From positions 124,001-188,000 of the forward strand of contig UBKJ01000017.1 in assembly GCA_900465915.1 (NCBI GenBank): a DNA stretch of 64,000 nt. Direction: 5' to 3'. Position 1 is the stretch's first letter. The number at the start of each line of letters is the position of its first letter. Positions 9,196-20,754 of the stretch are shown here, piece after piece. The stretch is from Hyphomicrobiales bacterium. GTDB lineage: Bacteria > Pseudomonadota > Alphaproteobacteria > Rhizobiales > Rhizobiaceae. Below the pieces are notes generated by a model that did no database searches, was not told the DNA's origin, and saw only the letters and a program-made list of their open reading frames with translations. The position numbers were made by a program, and so were the translations under genes.

Positions 9196-9313
9196 CAATG
9201 ATAAATGTGCTGACGGCGATGCAGGAGCGCTTTTCTTCCCAGCTGCTCCACCCCATATGGATGCATCGGCGGCGCCTGTCCGGGGCGCTGCGATGCGACG
9301 GACAGGAAGCGGC

Positions 9314-12238
<2,925 letters not shown>

Positions 12239-12302
12239 AGGGCGTCGTGGAAACGCCGGGCGGCTTCGGTCGCCTTGGAGCGTGACATCGATAGCGACCA
12301 TG

Positions 12303-12330
12303 AAAAGCCCGGACAAAGCCGGGCTTTTCC
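12303..12330. terminator. Terminator after uvrA
   Basis: Perfect hairpin AAAAGCCCGG-ACAAAG-CCGGGCTTTT, 65 bp past the uvrA stop. It is symmetrical, so it could also stop transcription from the right. Confidence 0.87.
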
Positions 12331-12339
12331 TTTACCGGA

Positions 12340-12498
12340 ATGCTTTGGACATCCAATGGCGAGCGCCGATCCGATGGAATCGGATCGGCGCTCCATCTCT
12401 TCGCTTTTACGTATTTCCGAGCGCATCGAAGCGGGATTGGAAATCAGTCCGGTGGCCCGATTTCCCTGCGGAGGCGCTTCGCGCTTTTGCCGGAAACG
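12340..12498. repeat. Palindromic intergenic repeat, copy 4
   Basis: Contains a perfect 15-bp inverted repeat (arms 12361-12375 and 12379-12393, GAGCGCCGATCCGAT and its complement, loop GGA), then the family linker TCTCTTCGCTTTTACG and a distal segment with CTGCGGAGGCGCTTCGCGCT shared with copy 2. It abuts the stop of the secreted-protein gene at 12499. Confidence 0.75.
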
Positions 12499-13005
12499 CT
12501 AAGGATTGAAGACAATGGAGATGTCGTCCGTCTTACCGCGGAAAAACTCGTTCAGGCATTTATGCGGCTCCCGGTCCTTGTCCCGGCAGATCGCCCGGCT
12601 GGCGTCGGCCTCGTCGGCGATGATTTTGGTTTCCCATTCGCCGCTCGACCTGTCGTGGTAGAATTTGAACGAGCCGGACGAGAGAATTGTCGAGCCGTTG
12701 CGGATGTCATATTTCCAGGTGTTGTATTTCGGGTTGTTGAGGCATGAACCGCTGTTCTTGTCCTTGATGGTCGAAATCCAGAAGGGCGTCGAATGGGGCA
12801 AGGTGACGGGCGACGCCGGGGTCTTCCAATCCTCCATGCATTCGCTGTTGGGCTTCTCTCCCACCGGGGTATAGAGGTTCATGATGTGATTGGGGTTTTT
12901 CCCGCTGAAAAACACCGTGATGCTGTATTCCTGACTCGCCAGCGCATTGCCGATCGAACCGGAAAACACCAATGCGAAAATAAACGCCTTTGCTATGGTC
13001 AACAT
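12499..13005 (-). CDS. Small secreted four-cysteine protein A, unknown function
   Basis: 168 residues. N-terminal signal peptide MLTIAKAFIFALVFSGSIGN with an ALA-S cleavage site at about 23/24; the mature part is about 16 kDa with Cys at 56, 88, 140 and 150. It is a clear paralogue of the next gene: shared blocks are NPKYNTWKYDIRNGS, LSSGSFKFYHD and the C-terminal DDISIVF, and the first two cysteines have identical positions (the last pair is shifted by two residues but keeps its spacing). The even spacing of Tyr, Trp and Phe between short polar stretches suggests a beta-rich fold with two disulfides. I do not recognise the family. The base composition is visibly lower in GC than the flanks. 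Confidence 0.8.
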   Translation of the reverse strand: MLTIAKAFIFALVFSGSIGNALASQEYSITVFFSGKNPNHIMNLYTPVGEKPNSECMEDWKTPASPVTLPHSTPFWISTIKDKNSGSCLNNPKYNTWKYDIRNGSTILSSGSFKFYHDRSSGEWETKIIADEADASRAICRDKDREPHKCLNEFFRGKTDDISIVFNP

Positions 13006-13052
13006 ATTCGCCTCGATATTTTTAATGAAATTATTGATCTATGAATTCCGGG

Positions 13053-13553
13053 TCAGTGGGCGACGATGATCGATATGTTATCCGTCGTGCCGGAGTAATA
13101 TTTATCCTTGCAGTCGTTGCCTGTTTTTCCTTCCTGGGAGCACCACGCATATTTGACGTCGCCTGTGGTCTTGATCATGGTTCTCCATGAGCCCGATTTG
13201 TCGTGGTAGAATTGAAACGTTCCCGACGAGAGCACCTGCGACCCGTTCCGGACGTCGAACTTCCAGGTGTTGTATTTCGGATCGTCGACGCAGCCGGGAC
13301 TGTTCTTGTCCTCGATCGTGGATTCCCACATCAACGACATTCCGCGCAGGGTGACCGTGGACGAAGGCGTTTCCCATACATGCATGCATTTGCTGTTGGG
13401 CGGATTTCCCTCGGGCGTATAAATATTCATGCTGTAGCCCGGATCGCTCGGATCGAAGAAGACGGTGACGCCGTATTTGTGGCTGGCGAACGCGGCGCCG
13501 CTCGTGATCGTGAACAGGGCTGCGAACAGAGTTTTGCTGATGAGTTTCAACAT
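13053..13553 (-). CDS. Small secreted four-cysteine protein B, paralogue of the neighbour, unknown function
   Basis: 166 residues. Signal peptide MLKLISKTLFAALFTITSGA with cleavage after AFA (about 23/24); Cys at 56, 88, 138 and 148. Conserved with protein A: GVTVFFDPSDPGYSMNIYTP against SITVFFSGKNPNHIMNLYTP, DPKYNTWKFDVRNGS, LSSGTFQFYHD and DNISII. The gene is 47 bp upstream of protein A on the same strand, so this is a tandem duplication probably transcribed as one unit. No metal-binding, catalytic or lipobox motif is visible. Export and disulfides point to the periplasm or outside; function unknown. Confidence 0.8.
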   Translation of the reverse strand: MLKLISKTLFAALFTITSGAAFASHKYGVTVFFDPSDPGYSMNIYTPEGNPPNSKCMHVWETPSSTVTLRGMSLMWESTIEDKNSPGCVDDPKYNTWKFDVRNGSQVLSSGTFQFYHDKSGSWRTMIKTTGDVKYAWCSQEGKTGNDCKDKYYSGTTDNISIIVAH

Positions 13554-13652
13554 CTTGCTTCCTGAAAATTATGAATGGACGCGATCATTCATACCCGCGC
13601 GGCGCCGGCATGAGGTACTGCCATTCGTGACAGGAGAGCGGAGCGGGCGCGC

Positions 13653-13681
13653 CAAAGAAAAAGCCCGGCGGAGCCGGGCTT
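13653..13681 (-). terminator. Terminator of the FadL-like gene
   Basis: Hairpin AAGCCCGGC-GGA-GCCGGGCTT (13661-13681), followed on the minus strand by TTTTTCTTTG, 31 bp after the stop. Confidence 0.85.
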
Positions 13682-13712
13682 TGGATAATCGCGATCCTGA
13701 ATTGTCAGCCGG

Positions 13713-14939
13713 TCAGAACCGGATCTTGGTCGTCAGCGAGATGGCGCTGACCAGGTCGTTGCCGAAGTCGCCCTTCGAGCCGGACGGGTTGGGCTGGCCG
13801 GCGACGACGGTGTCGTTGATCTCGCCGGAGGACAGCCAGCCCAGCGCGCCGGCCAGGCGGAACTCCAGGTTCTCCATCGGCTTGTAATTGGCTGCGAGGC
13901 CGAACAGCCAGACGTCGGTCTGCGAGGTCAGGCCGGTCGAGGTGCCGCGGTCCCAGGTCAGGGTCGCCGCGCCCGACCATTGCTCGTTGAACTTGTGGCC
14001 GACGCCGCCGCTGAGCGTCCAGCCGTCGCGATAATAGAGGTTGAGATTGGTGATGTTCGTGCCGGCGGGCGCGACGCGGCTGTTGCTGGCGTTGAAGGCC
14101 ACGTTCTCGATCGAGGACCAGTCGGTCCATTTGGCCGAGCCGAACACCAGCCAGCCGGGCGCGACGCCGGTCTGGAACTTGAACTCCACCGATTGCGGCG
14201 CGGAGACGTCGCCCGTCACGTCGATGGGGACCGGCGCGAGATTGCCCACCGTGCCGTCCAGCGAATATTTCACCGCCGACTGGTAGACCAGCGTGGCGCG
14301 CAGGGCGTATTCGGGGATTTCATAGGCCGCGCCGACGCGCCAGCCGAAGGAATGGTCGTCGACATTGAGCGAGCCGACGCGGAACGTGCCGCCGAACGCC
14401 GTGCCGGGCGGGATCAGGCGGGTCTGCTCGCCGCGCAGCTCCTGATAGGAGACGCCGCCGAGCAGGCGGAAATAGCCCTTTTCGCCGGCGGCGAAGCGGT
14501 AGGAGCAGTTGAGGCCGTAATCGTTGGAGCTGATCTTCTGCTCGATGGCGGTGTACATCCGCGCCGTATCCATGCCGACATCGGTATGGATGCCCCAGGG
14601 CTGGCGGTATTGCGCCGCGCAGGCGAGGTCGTCGGTGATCTGGAACTTGGCCGAGGCCTTCGGCACCCAGTAGCCCTGCCCCTCGTTGACGCTGGTCTCG
14701 TAGGGCTTGCCGGTGAGCGGATTGACGCCGCCGGTCTGGCCGGCGATGTAGGAGCCGCGGATGTTCTTGATCTTGCGGTCCGGCATCACATAGGTGGCGC
14801 CCGTCTCCACCGCGTTGCCGGGCTCGAACAGGATGTCGAAATCCTGCTCGCTGCGCTCGAAACCGCCGGCCTGCGCCGCCACGGCGCTTCCCAACAGGGC
14901 GGCTGCAACCCCCGCCAGCGTCACCTTTTGCACGCTCAT
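13713..14939 (-). CDS. FadL/OmpP1-family outer-membrane transport protein
   Basis: 408-residue outer-membrane beta-barrel of the FadL/OmpP1/TodX family, which takes up long-chain fatty acids or other hydrophobic compounds. Evidence: signal peptide (LAGVAAALLGSAVAAQA), alternating amphipathic strands throughout, family features such as the GAAYEIPEYALRATLVYQS and FGSAKWTDWSSIENV blocks, and a terminal Phe (TKIRF) as needed for barrel assembly. The start is the ATG at 14939 with GGAGGGG 5 bp upstream; a TTG one codon earlier is less likely. It is monocistronic with its own terminator. The substrate cannot be told from sequence. Confidence 0.85.
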   Translation of the reverse strand: MSVQKVTLAGVAAALLGSAVAAQAGGFERSEQDFDILFEPGNAVETGATYVMPDRKIKNIRGSYIAGQTGGVNPLTGKPYETSVNEGQGYWVPKASAKFQITDDLACAAQYRQPWGIHTDVGMDTARMYTAIEQKISSNDYGLNCSYRFAAGEKGYFRLLGGVSYQELRGEQTRLIPPGTAFGGTFRVGSLNVDDHSFGWRVGAAYEIPEYALRATLVYQSAVKYSLDGTVGNLAPVPIDVTGDVSAPQSVEFKFQTGVAPGWLVFGSAKWTDWSSIENVAFNASNSRVAPAGTNITNLNLYYRDGWTLSGGVGHKFNEQWSGAATLTWDRGTSTGLTSQTDVWLFGLAANYKPMENLEFRLAGALGWLSSGEINDTVVAGQPNPSGSKGDFGNDLVSAISLTTKIRF

Positions 14940-15245
14940 CAAGTCCCCTCCCGGCGTTGCGGATAAATTTTGACGGAAACGTAAATCAGGAAAGATTCAG
15001 GCTGCAAGATGCATCGCGAAAGCGCGCGCCGGAGCGCGGAGCGGCGATACGCGAAAAATCGCGAAAATCATCTATCCCCGCCGGTTTTGCGCCCGATTTT
15101 CAGAGTTCGTACCTTCAAAACCGCTTATTTTAGCCGTTTTTTCGTCGATTTTCGAGGCTGTTGCAGCGCCGCAACAAGCGCAAAAAACAATCGAAATCAC
15201 AATTCAGCGCCGTTTCGCCACGATTTCGTGACGCGATCCGGCATG
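14940..15245. other. Spacer between the FadL-like gene and the valS terminator
   Basis: About 300 bp with relatively A/T-rich runs (TTTTTTCGTCGATTTTCG, GCAAAAAACAATCG), presumably holding the promoter of the outer-membrane protein gene. I see no gene, no known operator and no strong hairpin. Confidence 0.5.
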
Positions 15246-15273
15246 AAAACGCCCGGCCTGCGAGAGGCCGGGC
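15246..15273 (-). terminator. Terminator of valS
   Basis: Perfect 9-bp stem GCCCGGCCT-GCGAG-AGGCCGGGC (15251-15273), followed on the minus strand by GTTTTC, 22 bp after the valS stop. Confidence 0.82.
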
Positions 15274-15295
15274 GCCTGATTCGAGCCGCTCTCGA

Positions 15296-18028
15296 TCAGC
15301 CGGCGTCGCGGATGCGGGATTCGGCGGTCGCCACGCGGGCGGCGGCTTCCTTCAGCTCGGCGAGCTTTTCGCGTTCAGCCTCGACCACCTCTTCCTTGGC
15401 GTTGGCGACGAATTTCTCGTTCGAGAGTTTCTTCTCGATGCGATCGATCTCGGCGGCGACCTTGGCGGCCTCCTTGGCGAGGCGGGCGGCCTCGGCCTTG
15501 AGATCGATGAGCTGGCCGAGCGGGATGCAGATGGTCGCCTCGCCCAGCATCATCTGCGCCGCGCCCTTGGGAGTCTCGGCGGCGAAGGACACGCTGTCGA
15601 CGCGCGCCAGCCGCTTGATCGCGGCGTCGTGGCGGGCGAAGCGCTCGCGGCTGGCGGGGCCGGCCTCCAGCACCACGAGCGGGGCGACCGCGCCGGCCGG
15701 CACGTTCATCTCGGCGCGGACGGAGCGGACGCCGGTGACGAGGTCGACCAGCCAGTTGACGTCGGCCGCGGCTTCCTCGTCCTCGAAGCTCGGCGCGGGC
15801 CAGGCGGCCAGCGCCAGCACGGTTTCGCGCTGCGCGCCCTCGCCCGCCGTCAGCGACCACAATTCCTCGGTCATGAAGGGCATGAAGGGATGCAGGATCT
15901 TGTAGATCTCGTCGAGGCAATACGCCGCCGCGGCCTGCGCCTCGGCCTTGGCGGCCTCGTCCTCGCCCATGAAGATCGGCTTCAGAAGCTCCAGATACCA
16001 GTCGCAGAACTGGTTCCAGACGAAGCGGTAGGCCGCGCCGGCCGCGTCGTTGAAGCGGTAGGCGACGATGGCCTCGGTCACCGCGCGCACGGTCTTGGTC
16101 AACTCGGTCAGGATCCAGCGATTGACCGCGAGCTTGGCGTTCTCGGGCCGGAAGGCCGGATCGAGTTTGACGCCGTTCATCTCGGCGAAGCGGGTGGCGT
16201 TCCACAGCTTGGTGCCGAAATTGCGGTAGCCGGCGATGCGGGCCGGGTCCAGCTTCACGTCGCGGCCCTGCGCGGCCATGATGGCCAGCGTGAAGCGCAG
16301 CGCGTCGGCGCCGTATTCGTCCATCAGCTCCAGCGGATCGATGACGTTGCCCTTGGACTTCGACATCTTGGCGCCGTGCTTGTCGCGCACCAGGGCGTGC
16401 AGGTAGACGGTGTGGAAGGGGATCTCCTCCATGAAATGGAGGCCCATCATCATCATGCGCGCCACCCAGAAGAACAGGATGTCGAAGCCGGTGACGAGCA
16501 CGCTGGTCGGGTAATAGGTCGCAAGCTCCGGCGTCCTGTCCGGCCAGCCGAGCGTCGAGAACGGCCACAGCGCCGAGGAGAACCAGGTGTCGAGCACGTC
16601 GGTGTCGCGCTCCAGCGCGACCTCCTCGCCGTAATGGGCGCGGGCGGCGGCTTTCGCCTCCTCCTCGCTCTCCTCGACGAAGATATGACCGTCCGGGCCG
16701 TACCAAGCCGGAATCTGGTGGCCCCACCAGAGCTGGCGCGACACGCACCAGGGCTGGATGTTCTCCATCCAGTCGAAATAGGTCTTTTCCCAGTTTTTCG
16801 GCACGATCTGGGTGCGGCCGTCGCGCACCGCCGCCAGCGCCGGCTTGGCCAACTCGCCGGCGTTCACATACCACTGGTCGGTGAGATAGGGCTCGATCGG
16901 CACGCCGCCGCGGTCGCCATGCGGCACGGCGTGGGCATGGTCCTCGATCTTCTCCAGATAGCCGCGCTCGTCCATCAATTCGACGATGCGGGCGCGCGCC
17001 TTGAAGCGGTCCTGCCCGTCCATCTCGCGGATCAGCGCCTTCAATTCCGGCGTCAGCTCCAGCCCTTCGAGGAACTCCGCATTGTCCTTCAGCGTCACCG
17101 CCGCGTCGGGGGTGAGGATGTTGATGGCGCGCAGGTCGTTGCGCTTGCCGACCTCGAAGTCGTTGAAATCATGCGCCGGGGTGATCTTGACCGCGCCCGA
17201 GCCGGCCTCCGGGTCGGCGTAGTCGTCGGCGACGATGGGGATGCGGCGGCCGACCAGCGGCAGCACCACGTCGTTGCCGACCAGAGCGTGATAGCGCTCG
17301 TCCTTCGGGTTGACCGCCACGCCGGTGTCGCCCAGCATGGTCTCGGGCCGCGTCGTCGCCACCACGATATAGGTGTGCGGGTTCTCGGGATCGAAGGGCA
17401 CGTTCTCCAGCGGATAGCGGAAATGCCACAGATTGCCCTTGATCTCGCGGGATTCCACCTCGATGTCGGAGATCGCCGTCAGCAGCTTCGGGTCCCAGTT
17501 GACCAGCCGCTTGTCGCGATAGATCAGGCCCTGCTTGTGCAGCGTGACGAAAACCTGGCGCACGGCGCGCGACAGGCCCTCGTCCATGGTGAAGCGCTCG
17601 CGCGACCAGTCGCAGGACGCGCCGAGGCGGCGGAGCTGGTTGGAGATCATGCCGCCGGATTCGGCCTTCCAGCGCCAGACGCGCTCGACGAATTTCTCGC
17701 GGCCCATGGCGTGGCGGTTCGGCTCGCCGCGCTCGGCGAGCTGGCGCTCCACCACCATCTGCGCGGCGATGCCGGCATGGTCGAGGCCGGGCTGCCACAA
17801 AACGTTCTTGCCGCGCATGCGCTCGAAGCGGACCAGGATGTCCTGGATCGTGTTGTTGAGCGCATGGCCCATATGTAGCGAGCCGGTGACGTTGGGCGGC
17901 GGGATGACGACGGCGAAGGGGTCCGCGCCGGGAGCGGCGCCCGCGCCGGCCTTGAAAGCGCCGGCTGCGTCCCAGCGTTCGGCGATTTTCGGCTCAATGG
18001 CCGCGGCGTCATAGGTCTTTTCGAGCAT
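15296..18028 (-). CDS. valS: Valyl-tRNA synthetase
   Basis: Charges tRNA-Val and edits misactivated threonine. 910 residues from the ATG at 18028 (MLEKTYDAAAIEPKIAE); the longer frame upstream lacks family sequence. Class I signatures: HIGH motif as PPPNVTGSLHMGHALNN and KMSKS motif as GAKMSKSKGNVIDPLEL. Between them lie the editing domain and the tryptophan-rich WWGHQIPAWYG block. The C-terminal anticodon domain and the coiled-coil arm (about the last 70 residues, Lys/Glu/Ala-rich) are complete. The order valS-popZ-tolC-pcm on one strand is a conserved alphaproteobacterial neighbourhood. Confidence 0.97.
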   Translation of the reverse strand: MLEKTYDAAAIEPKIAERWDAAGAFKAGAGAAPGADPFAVVIPPPNVTGSLHMGHALNNTIQDILVRFERMRGKNVLWQPGLDHAGIAAQMVVERQLAERGEPNRHAMGREKFVERVWRWKAESGGMISNQLRRLGASCDWSRERFTMDEGLSRAVRQVFVTLHKQGLIYRDKRLVNWDPKLLTAISDIEVESREIKGNLWHFRYPLENVPFDPENPHTYIVVATTRPETMLGDTGVAVNPKDERYHALVGNDVVLPLVGRRIPIVADDYADPEAGSGAVKITPAHDFNDFEVGKRNDLRAINILTPDAAVTLKDNAEFLEGLELTPELKALIREMDGQDRFKARARIVELMDERGYLEKIEDHAHAVPHGDRGGVPIEPYLTDQWYVNAGELAKPALAAVRDGRTQIVPKNWEKTYFDWMENIQPWCVSRQLWWGHQIPAWYGPDGHIFVEESEEEAKAAARAHYGEEVALERDTDVLDTWFSSALWPFSTLGWPDRTPELATYYPTSVLVTGFDILFFWVARMMMMGLHFMEEIPFHTVYLHALVRDKHGAKMSKSKGNVIDPLELMDEYGADALRFTLAIMAAQGRDVKLDPARIAGYRNFGTKLWNATRFAEMNGVKLDPAFRPENAKLAVNRWILTELTKTVRAVTEAIVAYRFNDAAGAAYRFVWNQFCDWYLELLKPIFMGEDEAAKAEAQAAAAYCLDEIYKILHPFMPFMTEELWSLTAGEGAQRETVLALAAWPAPSFEDEEAAADVNWLVDLVTGVRSVRAEMNVPAGAVAPLVVLEAGPASRERFARHDAAIKRLARVDSVSFAAETPKGAAQMMLGEATICIPLGQLIDLKAEAARLAKEAAKVAAEIDRIEKKLSNEKFVANAKEEVVEAEREKLAELKEAAARVATAESRIRDAG

Positions 18029-18105
18029 GGGAATGTCCGGTTCTATGCGGAATGGGATTGCAGGCTCAATAACAACTAAAGCGCCACAAATCACTTCAAA
18101 AAATG

Positions 18106-18130
18106 AAAAACCCGCCTGAAAACAGGCGGG
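18106..18130 (-). terminator. Terminator of popZ
   Basis: Perfect stem CCCGCCTG-AAAA-CAGGCGGG (18111-18130), with a T5 run on the minus strand after the stem, 33 bp after the popZ stop and upstream of valS. Confidence 0.88.
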
Positions 18131-18163
18131 TCCCGTGGTTCGGCCGCCGGTCGGGCCGCTTTT

Positions 18164-19039
18164 TCAGCGCCCGCCGCGCACCACGCGCTCGATTTCCTCG
18201 CGCACCAGGCGCTCGACCAGATTGGGCAGGTTGTTGTCGAGCCAGTCCTGGAGCATGGGGCGCAGAAGCTCGGCGGCGATCTCGTCGAAGGAGCGGCGCG
18301 GCTCGCGCACGGCCTGGTCGAGGTCCTGGAACGCCGCCGCCACCTGCCGTCCGGCGACGTCGGACAGGATCGAGCCGCGCGGCTCGGCCGCTTCGGGCGC
18401 GCGGGGCGCGGCGGCTTCGACCGGTTTCGGCGCGGGCGGCGCGGCCGGGGTTTCGGGGACCTTGAGCGAGGATGCGACCGGGGCTTTCACTTCGGCCTTC
18501 ACCTCGGGGGCGCGGACTTGCGGCGCGGGAGCGGGCTTGGGCTCCGGCTTGGCGGCGACGGGCGGCTCGGCCATGTCAGGCTCCAGAAACTCGTCGAGCG
18601 CCTCGGCGATGCCCGTCTCGACCGAGCGATCGATGGCGGCGAGATCGTCGGCGGGGGCGGCTTTCGCCTGGGCCGCGCGGCTGTCGTCGTTATGGGCGTC
18701 GAGGAACAGCGCGTCGTCGTCCTCTTCCTCGATGTCGCGGACGGGGGGCGCGGGCGGCGTCGGGGCGATGGCGCCGCGCAGTTCGGGCTCGCTGGTGAAG
18801 ACGGGGCGCGGCGGTTCGGGCTTTTCGACGGGCTTCTCTGCGACCGGCGGCTTTTCCGGCGTCGGCTCGATGGCCGGCGCGGCTGGGCGGCGGAACTCGG
18901 CCACCGCGCCGCGCGGCGTGAAGGGCGGCGGGGCCGGAGGCGTCTGGCGCGTCACGTCGCTGTCCTCGATGATGCGACGGATGGAGGCCAGAATCTCCTC
19001 CATGGAAGGTTCGCGTGCTGCGTTGGATGACTGCGCCAT
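18164..19039 (-). CDS. popZ: PopZ, polar organising protein (DUF2497)
   Basis: Forms a polymeric matrix at the cell pole that anchors the chromosome origin through ParB and collects cell-cycle proteins (known for Caulobacter and agrobacteria). 291 residues with the standard three-part plan: a short N-terminal recruitment helix (SMEEILASIRRIIEDSD, residues 12-28), a long disordered Pro/Ala/Glu-rich spacer (about 30-205), and a C-terminal helical oligomerisation region ending in LRPMLQDWLDNNLPNLVERL and REEIERVVRGG. The spacer is longer than in Caulobacter PopZ (177 residues in all). It lies between tolC and valS, each with a separate terminator. Confidence 0.92.
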   Translation of the reverse strand: MAQSSNAAREPSMEEILASIRRIIEDSDVTRQTPPAPPPFTPRGAVAEFRRPAAPAIEPTPEKPPVAEKPVEKPEPPRPVFTSEPELRGAIAPTPPAPPVRDIEEEDDDALFLDAHNDDSRAAQAKAAPADDLAAIDRSVETGIAEALDEFLEPDMAEPPVAAKPEPKPAPAPQVRAPEVKAEVKAPVASSLKVPETPAAPPAPKPVEAAAPRAPEAAEPRGSILSDVAGRQVAAAFQDLDQAVREPRRSFDEIAAELLRPMLQDWLDNNLPNLVERLVREEIERVVRGGR

Positions 19040-19199
19040 GTCCGTCCGTCTTTCGCCTGAGAATCACCTTCTCAAGGCTAACGGACCGCGGGGGTTTTGA
19101 GAATCCCCGCACGGGACCCGGCGGGGTCAACTCACAGCTTTATCAATTTGTTAAGGATTGAACGGCGCGAACGGCGAATCGCGTGGCCCGCCGGGCAAT

Positions 19200-19228
19200 A
19201 AAAAAGGCGCTCGAAAGCGCCTTTTTCC
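19200..19228 (-). terminator. Terminator of tolC
   Basis: Stem AAGGCGCT-CGAA-AGCGCCTT (19204-19223) with A-run and T-run flanks, about 15 bp past the tolC stop. Confidence 0.87.
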
Positions 19229-19242
19229 GAAATTTTCGCCGA

Positions 19243-20613
19243 TCAGCGGCCGTCGGGGGTGCGGGTCCCGCCCCACTTGTTCTTGACGGCGTCGTAATGC
19301 TCTTCCGGCTTGTACTGGGACACCTGCAGGCCCATCTGGCTGGCGGTCATGCGGCCGGTGGCGTTGAGCAGCATGTAGCTCGCCACCACGGCGTCGTGCT
19401 CGGCCTGGACCAGGGCGATCTGCACGTCGGTGAGCGCGTTCTGCGCGTTCAGGACGTCGAGTGTGGTGCGCTGGCCGACCTTGCGCTCCTCGATGACGCC
19501 GTTGAGCGCGAGCTGGGCGGCGGAGATGCCGTCGCGGTTGGCCTTGACCGAGGCGCGCGCCGCTTCGAGCTGCGACCAGGCGGCGGAGATGGCCTGGCGG
19601 ACCTGGTCGCGCACCGAATCGACTTCGATGCGGGCCTGGCCGAGCTGCTCCTTGGACTGGCGGACCTGGGCCGAGCTGCGGCCGCCGGTATAGATCGGGA
19701 TGGTGACGCCGATGCCGACCGAGGCCGAGTTGCCGTCGCCCGCCGTGGTGCCGGCATAGGTGTCGAGGCGGCTGGCCGAGGCCGTCAGGCCGACGCCGGG
19801 AAGCATCGCGCCTTCGGCGGCCTTGACGTTGTAGCCGGCGGCGTTGACCGCATATTGCGTGGCGAGGATGCCGGGATGGCCGGCCATGGCGACGGAGAAG
19901 GCCTGGTCCGGGGTGCGCGGCAGGTTGCGGGCCGAGGGCGCCGTGGCCAGCCGGTCGGGACGCGCGCCGACGATCTGAAGATAGGTGGCCTCGGCGGTCT
20001 TGACGTCGGCGCGGGCGGCGTTCAGCGCCGCGATGGCGGTCGAGCGCTGCGATTCCGCCTGCGCCACGTCGGTGCGGGTGCCCTCGCCCACGTCGAGGCG
20101 GGCGCGGGAGGCGCGCACCTGCTCGTTCATGGCGGCGAGGTTCTTCTCGCGCAGCACGGCGATCTGGCGCTTCTGCCACACGTCCATATAGGCGGCGACG
20201 GCCGAATAGAGCGTGTTCTGCTCGGTGTTGCGCAGGTTCTCGCGCTGGGCGTAGACCTGCGTCTCGGCGGCGGCGACCTTGTTCTTGGTCTGGAAGCCGT
20301 CGAACAGCATCTGGTTGAGCTGGATGCCGACATTGCCGGAGGTGGTGTTGCCGGTCACCGGGGCGCGGTTGACGCCGAAATTGTAATAGGCGCTGACCTG
20401 CGGACGGTAGTTCGACTTGGCGATCGGCACGTTCTCGTCCTGGATGCGGACGCCGGCGCGGGCCGAGTTCAGGTCGGGATTGTTCCTGTACGCCTTCATC
20501 ATCGCGCCGGTGAGCGTCTCGGCCGACACCGGCTGCGCCGTCAAAGCGACTCCCGACATCAACGCCGTGACCGCCATCAGTCCTTTGAACGCCTTGAGCA
20601 CCGCAAACCTCAT
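19243..20613 (-). CDS. tolC: TolC-family outer-membrane efflux/secretion channel
   Basis: Trimeric outer-membrane channel for type I secretion and RND/MFS efflux. 456 residues from the ATG at 20613; the signal peptide (AFKGLMAVTALMSGVALTAQ) ends at about VSA-ET. Two repeated outer-membrane-factor units are visible, each with a helix pair and strand pair: YRNNPDLNSARAGVRIQDEN near the N-terminus, and GVTIPIYTGGRSSAQVRQS and QRTTLDVLNAQNALTDVQIA in the second half, the last being the strongest family block. No inner-membrane partner is adjacent, as usual for a shared housekeeping TolC. Confidence 0.94.
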   Translation of the reverse strand: MRFAVLKAFKGLMAVTALMSGVALTAQPVSAETLTGAMMKAYRNNPDLNSARAGVRIQDENVPIAKSNYRPQVSAYYNFGVNRAPVTGNTTSGNVGIQLNQMLFDGFQTKNKVAAAETQVYAQRENLRNTEQNTLYSAVAAYMDVWQKRQIAVLREKNLAAMNEQVRASRARLDVGEGTRTDVAQAESQRSTAIAALNAARADVKTAEATYLQIVGARPDRLATAPSARNLPRTPDQAFSVAMAGHPGILATQYAVNAAGYNVKAAEGAMLPGVGLTASASRLDTYAGTTAGDGNSASVGIGVTIPIYTGGRSSAQVRQSKEQLGQARIEVDSVRDQVRQAISAAWSQLEAARASVKANRDGISAAQLALNGVIEERKVGQRTTLDVLNAQNALTDVQIALVQAEHDAVVASYMLLNATGRMTASQMGLQVSQYKPEEHYDAVKNKWGGTRTPDGR

Positions 20614-20754
20614 ATCAGATATCAACGAATCTATCGAACCACTCAGTTCGAGCAATTCCTAATAACCCGTAAACCCGATCATTTCCATCACCCGGCCCGG
20701 CGCATTCACAAACAAATTCCGCAACGTTGCAGAATTGTATCAGCGGCCGCCTTT

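Larger units (their letters stand above)
8487..9313. other. ssb-uvrA divergent spacer, 827 bp
   Basis: No convincing gene. Open frames here (for example 8854-9201) have no ribosome site, an atypical Ser/Arg/Pro-rich composition and no recognisable domain. The spacer carries two SOS boxes, one near each gene, and an imperfect GC hairpin at about 8727-8765 (AAAGCCCCGCC ... GGCGCGCGGGGCTT) whose role is unclear. The remaining roughly 500 bp between the boxes is unexplained. Confidence 0.6.

Noticed and set aside
8854..9201. 115-residue open frame in the ssb-uvrA spacer
   Set aside because: No ribosome site, atypical composition, no domain, and it runs across the uvrA SOS box.
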